Positions 16,533 to 25,085 of a stretch of 55,480 bases of DNA are shown piece after piece; position 1 is the stretch's first letter, and each line of letters begins with the position of its first letter. Source of the stretch: Pantoea sp. RIT-PI-b. GTDB taxonomy: Bacteria; Pseudomonadota; Gammaproteobacteria; Enterobacterales; Enterobacteriaceae. Under the pieces are notes generated by a model that was not told the origin of the DNA, did not search any database, and saw only the letters and a list, made by a program, of their open reading frames with translations. The position numbers and the translations under genes were made by a program. The stretch is from contig NZ_LGIS01000035.1 in the NCBI RefSeq assembly GCF_001187905.1, positions 1-55,480 of the forward strand. The letters run 5' to 3'.

Positions 16533-18052
16533 GATGCACGCTCCGTTAATGCGCCGGTGCCGGAAGCCCAGGAGAGAATCTCCTGATGGCTGGTCTGCTG
16601 TGCCGCCAGCGTGGCGACATGTTCGCCGCGCGCCAGCACCATAATGCGATCGGCCAGGGTTTGCAGTTCGAGTAAATCGGTTGAGAACACCAGGATCAGC
16701 GCCCCCTCATCGGCCAACTGCTGCAACGTGTGGTAAATCGCCGCCTTGGCCGCAATATCAACGCCCACCGTCGGCTCATCCAGCAGATACATACGAGCGC
16801 CGGTATTTAGCCATTTTGCCAGCACCGCTTTTTGTTGATTACCGCCAGAGAGCTGGCGCAGCGCCGCCAGTTGCCCTGGTGTGCGGATGGCCAATTGCTG
16901 AATATTCTTCGCCACCAACTCGCTTTCGGCCTGACGTGACACGCCGCCCCAGCGCAGTAAACGTCGCACTGTGGTTAAGGTGACATTGTCACGCAAACTC
17001 ATGTCCAGCGCGATGCCGTTGGCGCGCCGATCCTCCGGGACAAAGGCGATACCGCGTTTCACCGCCGCATGCGGTGAAGCCGGGATGCCCGCTACCTCGC
17101 CCAGTATCATTTTACCGCTCACGGTATTCTCCAGCCCAAACAGCGCGCGTATCAGGGTTTTTCCGCCCGAACCTAACAAACCGGTAATACCGATGATCTC
17201 ACCCTGACGACCCGTGAATGACAGGTTGTGGAAACTCCCGGGGGCGCTCAAGGCATCAACCTGCAATAGCAGCTCACCCACAGGACGTGGCTGACGCGGC
17301 GTAAGCTCGTGGCGCGCATCGCCCACCATGGCACTAATCAAGGCTGACGGCGACAGCTGTTCCGCGCTGAACTGCGCCACATCTTTGCCATCGCGCAGCA
17401 CCGTGACGCGTTGGCACAGCTGCTGGATCTCATCGAGATAGTGCGAGACATAAATCAGCGCGATACCCTGCTGGCGCATACGATCAATCACCCGAAACAG
17501 CGCATGCACTTCGTGGCGCGCCAGCGCGGCGGTGGGTTCATCCAGCACCACCACGCGCGGCGCGTTTTGTAGCACGCGGCAGATTTGCACCAACTGCTGC
17601 TCTGCCACGCTTAAGGTGGCGATCAATGCGTTGGGATCGAGCTGTAAACCGAAGTGCTGCTGCAGCTGCTGCTGAGCCTGCTGGCGCATGCGGCGACGCA
17701 GGATAAAGGGGGTTGCGGCGGCGCGCGGTTCGTTGCCAAGCCACAACGCTTCCGCCACCGTCAGCGAGCCGGGCAGCAAGCGTTCCTGATGCACGATGGC
17801 GATGCCCTGTCGCTGCGCCTGTGCTGGCGTGCTCAGCGTGAGCGGCTGACCATCCAGCTCAATACTGCCGCTATCGGCGGCATGAATGCCGCCTAATACT
17901 TTAATCAGCGTCGATTTACCGGCCCCGTTGTGACCAATCAGGCCATGCACTTCACCGGCATGCACGCTGAGCGACACCGATTGCAGCGCAGGTACGCCAT
18001 CAAAGGCTTTACTGATGTGGTGCAGCTGCAGCAGCGGCGTATTATTTGCCAT
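16529..18052 (-). CDS. CUT2 ABC transporter ATP-binding protein, two nucleotide-binding domains
   Basis: The 507-residue protein is the RbsA/MglA type. The first domain has Walker A GHNGAGKSTLIK, signature LSVAEQQLVQI and Walker B VVVLDEPTAAL. The second has the degenerate P-loop GLLGSGGKT usual for this family, signature LSGGNQQKAVLAKWL and Walker B MYLLDEPTVGVD. The start at 18052 (MANNTPLLQLHHIS) overlaps the binding-protein gene by 11 bases; the open frame upstream lacks family similarity. Confidence 0.88.
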   Translation of the reverse strand: MANNTPLLQLHHISKAFDGVPALQSVSLSVHAGEVHGLIGHNGAGKSTLIKVLGGIHAADSGSIELDGQPLTLSTPAQAQRQGIAIVHQERLLPGSLTVAEALWLGNEPRAAATPFILRRRMRQQAQQQLQQHFGLQLDPNALIATLSVAEQQLVQICRVLQNAPRVVVLDEPTAALARHEVHALFRVIDRMRQQGIALIYVSHYLDEIQQLCQRVTVLRDGKDVAQFSAEQLSPSALISAMVGDARHELTPRQPRPVGELLLQVDALSAPGSFHNLSFTGRQGEIIGITGLLGSGGKTLIRALFGLENTVSGKMILGEVAGIPASPHAAVKRGIAFVPEDRRANGIALDMSLRDNVTLTTVRRLLRWGGVSRQAESELVAKNIQQLAIRTPGQLAALRQLSGGNQQKAVLAKWLNTGARMYLLDEPTVGVDIAAKAAIYHTLQQLADEGALILVFSTDLLELQTLADRIMVLARGEHVATLAAQQTSHQEILSWASGTGALTERAS

Positions 18053-19019
18053 CCGTCTGGCCCAGGGTTTTCTGCGCCTCGCCGGCATTATCTTTGGTTA
18101 CCAGAATCGCCGGAACATAGGTCGCTGGCGGCAATGAACGATCGCCCGCGAGATATTTCGCCACGTTCTGCACCGCCGTTTGCCCAATCACATACGGCTG
18201 CTGCGCCACCACTGCCGCCGCGCTGGATTTGGCATCTTTAACCAGCGACACCACATCCGGGCTGCCGTCGACTGCATAGGTTTTGATCTCGTTGCGCCCC
18301 GCGGCATCCACCGCCTGGGTAGCGCCAATTTGTGGCACATCCCACGCGGCCCAAATCGCCTGAACCGATCCTTTCGGATATTTATTCAGTAACTGACTGA
18401 TTTGCGCATACGCGTCTTGCACGGTATTCGGGATAACATCGCGCAGTTCTGGCTGAATTATTTTAATTTTTGGATACCATTTCAGTACGGCTTTTAACTG
18501 GTCATAGCGCATTGCAACCACGGGCACGCCATAGAAACCGTTAAATACCAGAATATTGCCTTCGCCACGTAAATCATTGACCAGCTTTAACGCGAGCTGC
18601 TCGCCAATATAAAAGTTATCTGACGTTGTGACGTTAATACTGGATGGGCTAGCGGTGTCGACAGTAAATAACGGGATGCCCGCCTCGCGGATTTTTTTCA
18701 GCCACGGCTCCAGCACCGATGCGGTGCCGAGTGTTTCAATGATTGCATCGGGTTTCTGTGCGATAAGCGTCTGAATTTGGGCAATTTGCTGCGACTCTTT
18801 ACGGCCGCCGTCTAGCGCAATCGGCGTACCGCCAAGGCGTTTCACCTCGTCGATTTGTCCCTGATAAGCCTTGAGATCCCAATAGTGATCGGTGCCGGCA
18901 ACGGTAATACCAATGCGTTTACCCGCCAAAGACGGAATCGGATGATCTTCGGCGTGCGCCATTGCGGATAATAGTGATACAGAAGCCAGCAACAGGCCTG
19001 CCAGACGATGCTTTTTCAT
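18042..19019 (-). CDS. CUT2 ABC transporter periplasmic binding protein
   Basis: The 325-residue protein has a signal peptide (MKKHRLAGLLLASVSLLSAMAHA) and a ribose-binding (Peripla_BP_4) fold: RIGITVAGTDHYWDLKAYQGQIDEVKRLGG, IQTLIAQKPDAIIETLG, IREAGIPLFTVDT and a second lobe with ELRDVIPNTVQDA and AIWAAWDVPQIGATQAV. It is the first gene of the operon with the two-domain ATPase, two permeases and the LLM monooxygenase. The ligand is unknown; the binding-site aromatic residues are typical of carbohydrates and nucleosides. Confidence 0.85.
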   Translation of the reverse strand: MKKHRLAGLLLASVSLLSAMAHAEDHPIPSLAGKRIGITVAGTDHYWDLKAYQGQIDEVKRLGGTPIALDGGRKESQQIAQIQTLIAQKPDAIIETLGTASVLEPWLKKIREAGIPLFTVDTASPSSINVTTSDNFYIGEQLALKLVNDLRGEGNILVFNGFYGVPVVAMRYDQLKAVLKWYPKIKIIQPELRDVIPNTVQDAYAQISQLLNKYPKGSVQAIWAAWDVPQIGATQAVDAAGRNEIKTYAVDGSPDVVSLVKDAKSSAAAVVAQQPYVIGQTAVQNVAKYLAGDRSLPPATYVPAILVTKDNAGEAQKTLGQTDGK

Positions 19020-19159
19020 GCTTAATATCCCTGGAAATAATAATATAATGTTGTATGACGCCTGTTAGCTGGCGCGTGAAATAAAAATTATCACAGCCAT
19101 TTTTTATCCATAATGCTATTTTCACCTTAGACTAGCTGGCAATTGATAATAGCCAGCCA

Positions 19160-19195
19160 GCCGCGTTAATTAGCAGGCTAAAGGGTTAACGCGGC
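19160..19195 (-). terminator. Stem-loop at the end of the dipeptide-type importer operon
   Basis: Perfect 10-bp arms GCCGCGTTAA (19160-19169) and TTAACGCGGC (19186-19195) overlap the last codons of the ATPase gene that ends at 19178. A second, shorter GCTGGC/GCCAGC stem follows at about 19134-19157. Only a weak T run is present. Confidence 0.45.
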
Positions 19196-20896
19196 ATCGA
19201 ATTTAAGCGGCTGAGTGCGGGCTGAATGCTCCTGCTGCGTACTGGCGTGCGTGACAGCGGCAAGCAATTGCCGCGTATAGGGATGCACCGGACGATGCCA
19301 GATTTGCTCTACCTCCCCGGCTTCGACAATATCGCCCTGATTCATTACCAGCACGCGATCCGCCATGTAACGCACCACGGCCAGATTGTGCGAAATAAAC
19401 AGATAGCTCAAACCAAACTCCTGCTTCATCTCCAGCAGCAGATTGAGGATTTGTGCCTGCACCGACACATCCAGCGCCGATACCGCTTCATCGCAAATGA
19501 CCAACTTTGGCTTAACAATAAGCGCCCGAGCGATGCCAATTCGCTGGCGCTGGCCGCCGGAAAATTCATGGGCATAACGCGCTAGCGCCTGTCGTGGTAA
19601 GCCGACACGGTCCAGCATCTGATGAATACGCGTCAGGCGCTGGGCTGCCGGTGCCGGATCGTGCAGCCGCAACACCGAATCAAGAATGGTGAAAATGGTG
19701 TGCCGCGGATTGAGTGAGGCGTAAGGATCCTGAAAGATCATCTGCACGCTGCGGCGTAAATCGCGCAGAGCGGATTCCGGCAGCTGTGCGATATCCTTGC
19801 CCTGAAGGCGAATCTCACCGCTGTCGGGGGTTAGCAGGCGCAATAGGGTGCGCGACAGCGTCGATTTGCCGCAGCCCGATTCCCCCACCAATCCCAACGT
19901 TTCTCCCTGCTGTAAATCAAAGCTGATGTCGCGAATAGCAGGCACGCGCCGGTTGCCGTGACCGTAACTGACCTGCAGATGACGCAGCGCCAGCAGCGGC
20001 GCGGCGGTTTCACGCCCATCAGGCGCGGCAAAGTTCAGCGTCGCGGGCTGGTGCAGGTTGAAACGGCCTTCGGCATCATGACGAATCTCGGTCAGCATAC
20101 GCTGGCGATAATGCACGTCTTGTTCACCCAGCAGCGATGCCGCCAGCAAGCCTTTGGTGTAGTCATGCTGCGGCTGCGCAAACAGGGCTGGCGTCTGGTT
20201 ATGTTCGACAATGCTGCCGTTGTGCATCACCGCGACGTTATCGGCCCACTGGCTGACCAGACCCAGATCGTGGGAGATCATCAACACGCTCAGCGACAAG
20301 GTTTTGCGCAGGCGATCGATCAGCGCCATGATGTTGGCCTGCACCGTGACATCCAGCGCGGTGGTGGGTTCATCGGCAATCAGCAGCTTCGGCTCACACG
20401 CCACTGCCATGGCGATCATCACGCGCTGTCGCTGGCCACCGGAGAGCTGATGCGGGAAATCATCCACCCGGCGCTCCGGGTCGGGAATATTGACCAGCTC
20501 CAGCAGCTCGATCGCCCTCGCCCGCGCCTGCTGTCGCGACAGCTTCTGATGAGCCATCATCGACTCCGCAATCTGCGCCCCGATGCTATACACCGGATTG
20601 AGCGAAGTCATCGGCTCCTGAAAAATCATTGAGATCTGGTTGCCACGCAGCGCGCGCAGCTGACGCGGCGGCAGGCTGAGCACATCGTCGCCAGCAAAAA
20701 TAATCCGTCCGGCGGTGCGCGCCTGCGGCGCCAGTAAGCCCATAATTGCCAGCGCCGTCGCAGACTTACCGCTGCCCGACTCACCGACCAGCGCCAGCAT
20801 TTCACCCTGCGCCAGCGTAAAGCTGATGTCGTTGACTGCCGGATGCGCGCCAAACTGAATCTGCAAATTCTCTACGGAAAGCATCGGTTTCATCAT
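19178..20896 (-). CDS. Dipeptide/glutathione-type ABC ATPase, DppD-DppF fusion
   Basis: The 572-residue protein fuses two nucleotide-binding domains, as in GsiA. Domain 1 has Walker A GESGSGKSATAL, signature LSGGQRQRVMIAMA and Walker B LLIADEPTTALD. Domain 2 (from about 305) has GESGCGKSTLSR, FSGGQRQRIGIARAL and LVICDEAVSALD. Each is followed by the short oligopeptide-transporter C-terminal motif (HDYTKGLLAA; HPYTRQLLAA). The gene overlaps the permease upstream in ATGA. It powers import through the two permeases at 20893-22755. The matching binding protein is encoded on the other strand at 26753. Confidence 0.9.
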   Translation of the reverse strand: MMKPMLSVENLQIQFGAHPAVNDISFTLAQGEMLALVGESGSGKSATALAIMGLLAPQARTAGRIIFAGDDVLSLPPRQLRALRGNQISMIFQEPMTSLNPVYSIGAQIAESMMAHQKLSRQQARARAIELLELVNIPDPERRVDDFPHQLSGGQRQRVMIAMAVACEPKLLIADEPTTALDVTVQANIMALIDRLRKTLSLSVLMISHDLGLVSQWADNVAVMHNGSIVEHNQTPALFAQPQHDYTKGLLAASLLGEQDVHYRQRMLTEIRHDAEGRFNLHQPATLNFAAPDGRETAAPLLALRHLQVSYGHGNRRVPAIRDISFDLQQGETLGLVGESGCGKSTLSRTLLRLLTPDSGEIRLQGKDIAQLPESALRDLRRSVQMIFQDPYASLNPRHTIFTILDSVLRLHDPAPAAQRLTRIHQMLDRVGLPRQALARYAHEFSGGQRQRIGIARALIVKPKLVICDEAVSALDVSVQAQILNLLLEMKQEFGLSYLFISHNLAVVRYMADRVLVMNQGDIVEAGEVEQIWHRPVHPYTRQLLAAVTHASTQQEHSARTQPLKFDAALTL

Positions 20897-21765
20897 TGCT
20901 CACTCAGTCGCGGGTTAAAGGCATCATTGAGCGCATCGCCCAACAGATTCAGCCCCAGCAAGGTGATCACCAGCGCCACGCCCGGCTCGGCGGTGAGATA
21001 CCACGCGGTGCGCAGCATTTCGCGACCGCTGCCTATTAAAAAGCCCCAGCTCACCACGTTAGGATCGCCTAAGCCGAGAAATGACAGCGCAGCCTCCATT
21101 AAGATCGCGGACGCCACCATCACCGACGACGTGACGATGATGGCCGGCAGCGCGTTCGGCAACATTTCGCGCCAGATGATGTAGAGCGGTGAAAATCCCT
21201 GACAGCGCGCGGCCAGTACGAAGTCCGATTCACGTAGGCTGCGAAACTCCGCGCGCACCAGGCGGGCAATCGTTGGCCAGGTTGTCAGGCCAATGCTGAG
21301 GGTGATAAGCGTTACTGTCGGCGTGGCGACGGCCAGCACAATAATCACTAACAGAAACGCCGGCATGGTTTGAAACAGCGTGGTGATGCGCATCAAAATA
21401 TTATCCAGCACGCCACCGTAATAGCCGCTCAGGCTGCCGATTAAGGTGCCCGCCAGCAGGCCCAGCAAGGTTGCGCCCACTCCAATCAGCAACGACACGC
21501 GCGCGCCGTGAAAAATGCCGGCGGCCAGATCGCGCCCCATCGCGTCGCTACCCAAAGGCCAGGCGGCATCGGCGCCCGGCAGTAATAGCGGTGTGGCGAT
21601 CATATCCAGCGGATCGCCGGGATAGAGCCAGGGCGCTGCCAGCGCCATTGCCAGCACCAACAGCAGAATAATGATGCCCGCCAGCCCGGCGGGATTACGC
21701 AGCAGCTGACGCAGCGCGCGATGCTTGCCGCGCGGGGGAACAGGAAGCGTAGTAAACGTGGTCAT
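20893..21765 (-). CDS. Dipeptide-type ABC permease, DppC family
   Basis: The 290-residue protein has an N-terminal segment (GLAGIIILLLVLAMALAAPWL) plus five core helices. It has the DppC signature LGSDAMGRDLAAGIFHGARVSLLIGV and the EAA loop VLAARCQGFSPLYIIWREMLPNALP that contacts the ATPase. Its start codon directly follows the stop of the DppB-like gene. Confidence 0.9.
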   Translation of the reverse strand: MTTFTTLPVPPRGKHRALRQLLRNPAGLAGIIILLLVLAMALAAPWLYPGDPLDMIATPLLLPGADAAWPLGSDAMGRDLAAGIFHGARVSLLIGVGATLLGLLAGTLIGSLSGYYGGVLDNILMRITTLFQTMPAFLLVIIVLAVATPTVTLITLSIGLTTWPTIARLVRAEFRSLRESDFVLAARCQGFSPLYIIWREMLPNALPAIIVTSSVMVASAILMEAALSFLGLGDPNVVSWGFLIGSGREMLRTAWYLTAEPGVALVITLLGLNLLGDALNDAFNPRLSEQ

Positions 21766-22755
21766 CTAATTTCTCACGATGCGGGGATCGAGCCAGGCGT
21801 GCAGCAGGTCGACAATAAAGTTAGCCAGCAGAACCAGCAGCGAAGAAAACAGCAGAATGCCGAGCAGAATATTGACGTCGCGCGCCATCACCGCATCCAG
21901 CGCCAGCCGTCCCAGGCCCGGCCAGGAAAACACGGTTTCCACTACCGCCGCGCCGCTCAGCAAGGTGGCGATATGCATGCCGCTCACCGTCACCACAGGA
22001 ATCAGTGCGCAACGCAGCACGTGCACCACCGTTACGCGTAGCGGAGAGATACCCTTAGCATGCGCGGTGCGCACGAAGTCCTGATGGGCGATCTCCAGCA
22101 TCGCCGCGCGGGTTAAACGCGCATAAATCGCGAGGAAAAAACTCGCCAGTGAAAATACCGGTAATAACGCATGGCTGAGCAGATCCTTGAACTTATCCCA
22201 GCCGTGATAATTTGCGCCAATGGTCATATTCCCGCTACTGGGTAACCAGCCGAGATGCACCGAAAATAAAACCAGCAGCATCAGACCAATCCAGAATCCC
22301 GGCAGTGAATAGAGCAGTAAAGAAAACAGCGATAACCCACGATCGGGCCAGCGGCCAACAAATAGCGCCATAATAACACCGCAAATAATGCCGCCTATCA
22401 GGGCCAGCGCCTGCGCTGCCAGCATTAATAATAAGGTGGCGGGTAAACGCGAGAGAATTAAGGTCGTCACTGGCGTATTAAAACGCGGAGAGAAGCCGAG
22501 ATTGCCCTGCGCAATATGACTGATCCAGTGAATAAACTGCTGCCACGCCGGAAGATTGAGACCATATTGCTCGCGCATCAGCGCCATGCTGGCCGCGCTG
22601 GCCCCGCCGGACTCACCGGCCATTACATCCACCGCATCGCCCGGAATCGCTTTCAGAATAATAAACATGATCAGCAATATACCGATGAGCGTCGGTAACA
22701 GCTGCAGCGTGGTTTTGATGAAAAAGGAGAGTAGCCAATGGCGTTCTCGCGGCAT
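21766..22755 (-). CDS. Dipeptide-type ABC permease, DppB family
   Basis: The protein has six helices with the DppB features PGDAVDVMAGESG, GLNLPAWQQFIHWISHIAQGNLGFS, LPGFWIGLMLLVLFSVHLGWLPSSG and the EAA loop DFVRTAHAKGISPLRVTVVHVLRCALIPVV. The start was placed at 22755 because AAGG lies about ten bases upstream; the ATG at 22764 would overlap that site. It is the first gene of the minus-strand importer operon and diverges from hyuA across about 230 bases. Confidence 0.9.
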   Translation of the reverse strand: MPRERHWLLSFFIKTTLQLLPTLIGILLIMFIILKAIPGDAVDVMAGESGGASAASMALMREQYGLNLPAWQQFIHWISHIAQGNLGFSPRFNTPVTTLILSRLPATLLLMLAAQALALIGGIICGVIMALFVGRWPDRGLSLFSLLLYSLPGFWIGLMLLVLFSVHLGWLPSSGNMTIGANYHGWDKFKDLLSHALLPVFSLASFFLAIYARLTRAAMLEIAHQDFVRTAHAKGISPLRVTVVHVLRCALIPVVTVSGMHIATLLSGAAVVETVFSWPGLGRLALDAVMARDVNILLGILLFSSLLVLLANFIVDLLHAWLDPRIVRN

Positions 22756-22982
22756 AGCCAACATCCTTGAAACGGAGTCATGCGGAAAAGGGAAAACTAA
22801 CAGCCGCGGTTTTGACGACTTAATAATTTATCTGGCTTAGCTTTGCCGAATTAAGGCTATCCAGGATTAATCGCGCTATTTCCGTTTTAAGCATGTGTAA
22901 ACCCGAAATACTCAGTAGTCAGCGCCTTTTTGATACCGGTAAATAACGCCCTGAACTTATTATCAAATATAAAGGCGGCGGT

Positions 22983-25085
22983 ATGTCGGATAGACAAAAA
23001 CAACCGGGGAATCGCGTGGCGGTGGATGTGGGCGGCACCTTCACAGACATCGTGATGCTGCGAAATGAAACGCAATATTCGGCCAAAGTGCTGACCAGCG
23101 CCGAGGCGCCAGAGCGCGCGGTGATTGCCGGTATTAGCGATGTACTGCAGCAGGCACAACTGCAGTTTTCAGACATCGACTCGTTGATTCTGGGTACCAC
23201 CTTAGCCACCAACGCGCTGATTGAGCGCAAAGGCGCACGCACCGCGCTGATCACCACCGCAGGCTTTCGCGATCTGGTGGAGATTGGTCAGGAAGACCGT
23301 TTTGCCCAATACGATGTGTTTCTGCAAAAGCCGCGTCCGCTGGTGGAGCGTCACTGGCGCTTCACGGTGGAAGAGCGCATCGACGCGCAAGGTCAAGTGC
23401 GCATTCCCCTCAACGAAGCGCAGGTGCACGCGCTGGCTAAAGAGATTGCCGCGCAGGGCATTGAGAGTATCGCCATCGGCTATTTACAAAGCTTTGTTAA
23501 CCCAGAACATGAGCAGCGCACCGCGCAGATCCTGCATGAGCTGTTGCCCGAGGTGACATTGTCACTCTCCAGCGATATTTGCCCCGAAATTCGTGAGTAT
23601 GAGCGTCTCTCCACCGTCTCGGCGAATGCCTACGTGCAGCCGCTGGTTGCCGGTTACCTGCGCCGCCTGCAGCAACAGCTCAGCCAACACGGTTTGCGCG
23701 TACCGCCCTTTTTGATGACCTCGGGTGGCGGTATCACTACGCTGGATAACGGCATCAGCGAGCCGGTGCGCCTGGTTGAATCGGGCCCGGCGGGCGGCGC
23801 GATCCTCGCCAGCAATATTGCGCAGCAGCTGGATCTGAAAAAAGTGCTGTCGTTTGATATGGGCGGCACCACCGCCAAAATCTGTTTTATCGATAACTTC
23901 CAGCCACAGATTTCCCGCAGCTTCGAGTTTGGCCGCGTGCATCGTCATCAAAAAGGTTCCGGGCTGCCGATTCGTATTCCGGTAATTGATCTGGTGGAGA
24001 TTGGTGCCGGTGGTGGATCGATTGCGCGCATCGATAATCTCGGACGATTACAGGTCGGTCCGGATAGCGCCGGCTCTGCGCCCGGTCCGGTGAGCTATAA
24101 CCTCGGCGGCGAGTGGGTGACCATTACCGATGCCAACGCGCAGCTCGGCCTGCTGGATCCGGCCAGTTTTGCCGGTGGCAAAGTAGAGCTCAATGTCGAT
24201 TTGGCGCAGCATGCTCTTGCCGCGCAGGTCGGCGAACCGCTAAAGCTGCAGCCCGATGATGCCGCGCTGGCAGTGACCGAAATCATCGCCGAAAACATGG
24301 CCAACGCCGCCCGCGTCCACGCCAGTGAATCGGGTAAAACTGTCGATAACTATACGCTCGTCGCCTTTGGTGGCGCCGCCCCGCTGCACGCCGCACGGCT
24401 GGCCACCAAGCTCGGTATCGACCGGGTGATCATTCCGCACGCCGCCGGCGTCGGCTCAGCGCTGGGTTTCCTGTGGGCGCCGGTGTCCTATCAGGCGGTG
24501 CGCAGCTTCTATCAACGGTTGGATAATCTCGATTTTAATGCGGTGAATGCGCTGCTGGATGCGCTAAGCGATCAGGCGCGTCAGGTGGTGCAACAGGCGG
24601 ATCGCCAGGCGCCGATTAACGTGCAGCGCAGCGTCTACCTGCGCTATGCCGGTCAGGGCCATGAGGTGCCGATTGACCTCGAAGGCGACACGCTGAATGC
24701 GCAACAGCTTGCCGCCCTGCATCAGCGCTTTACCCTTACCTATCAGCAACTGTATGGCCGCAGCCTCGATCACGTGGCGGTTGAAGCGATCAGCTGGACC
24801 GTCACCGCCTCTACGCCGGTTTCAGTGGTGACGCCACACAGCGCGCTTAGCACGCTGCCGGATGTCGCGCCGCAGCGTGAACTTTACTCTTTCCTGCAGC
24901 AGCAGCGTATTCAGGTGCCGGTCCAACAGCGCGTCGAGCTGACCAACGTTACCGACGGTCCACTGTTAGTGGTGGATGCAGAAACCACCACCTGGGTTGA
25001 TGAACAGTTCAGCGTGCAGCGCACCGCCGCCGGACATCTGTTGCTGCAACGTCTTTCTTCCGTGGGAGCCCAGCATGAGCAATAA
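22983..25085 (+). CDS. Hydantoinase/5-oxoprolinase subunit A (HyuA family)
   Basis: The 700-residue protein has an actin-like ATPase fold. Phosphate-binding loops are VDVGGTFTDIVML near the N-terminus and SFDMGGTTAKICFID near 290; other family blocks are GTTLATNALIERKGA, TSGGGITTLD, VESGPAGGAILAS, GAGGGSIARID, VGPDSAGSAPGPV and FGGAAPLHAARLA. The family cleaves cyclic amides such as N-methylhydantoin or 5-oxoproline with ATP. The ribosome site is GGCGGCGGT. HyuB follows with an 11-base overlap and forms the second subunit. Confidence 0.9.
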   Translation: MSDRQKQPGNRVAVDVGGTFTDIVMLRNETQYSAKVLTSAEAPERAVIAGISDVLQQAQLQFSDIDSLILGTTLATNALIERKGARTALITTAGFRDLVEIGQEDRFAQYDVFLQKPRPLVERHWRFTVEERIDAQGQVRIPLNEAQVHALAKEIAAQGIESIAIGYLQSFVNPEHEQRTAQILHELLPEVTLSLSSDICPEIREYERLSTVSANAYVQPLVAGYLRRLQQQLSQHGLRVPPFLMTSGGGITTLDNGISEPVRLVESGPAGGAILASNIAQQLDLKKVLSFDMGGTTAKICFIDNFQPQISRSFEFGRVHRHQKGSGLPIRIPVIDLVEIGAGGGSIARIDNLGRLQVGPDSAGSAPGPVSYNLGGEWVTITDANAQLGLLDPASFAGGKVELNVDLAQHALAAQVGEPLKLQPDDAALAVTEIIAENMANAARVHASESGKTVDNYTLVAFGGAAPLHAARLATKLGIDRVIIPHAAGVGSALGFLWAPVSYQAVRSFYQRLDNLDFNAVNALLDALSDQARQVVQQADRQAPINVQRSVYLRYAGQGHEVPIDLEGDTLNAQQLAALHQRFTLTYQQLYGRSLDHVAVEAISWTVTASTPVSVVTPHSALSTLPDVAPQRELYSFLQQQRIQVPVQQRVELTNVTDGPLLVVDAETTTWVDEQFSVQRTAAGHLLLQRLSSVGAQHEQ

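Noticed and set aside
19958..20632. 224-codon plus-strand open frame
   Set aside because: Antisense to the fused ABC ATPase; no recognisable motifs.
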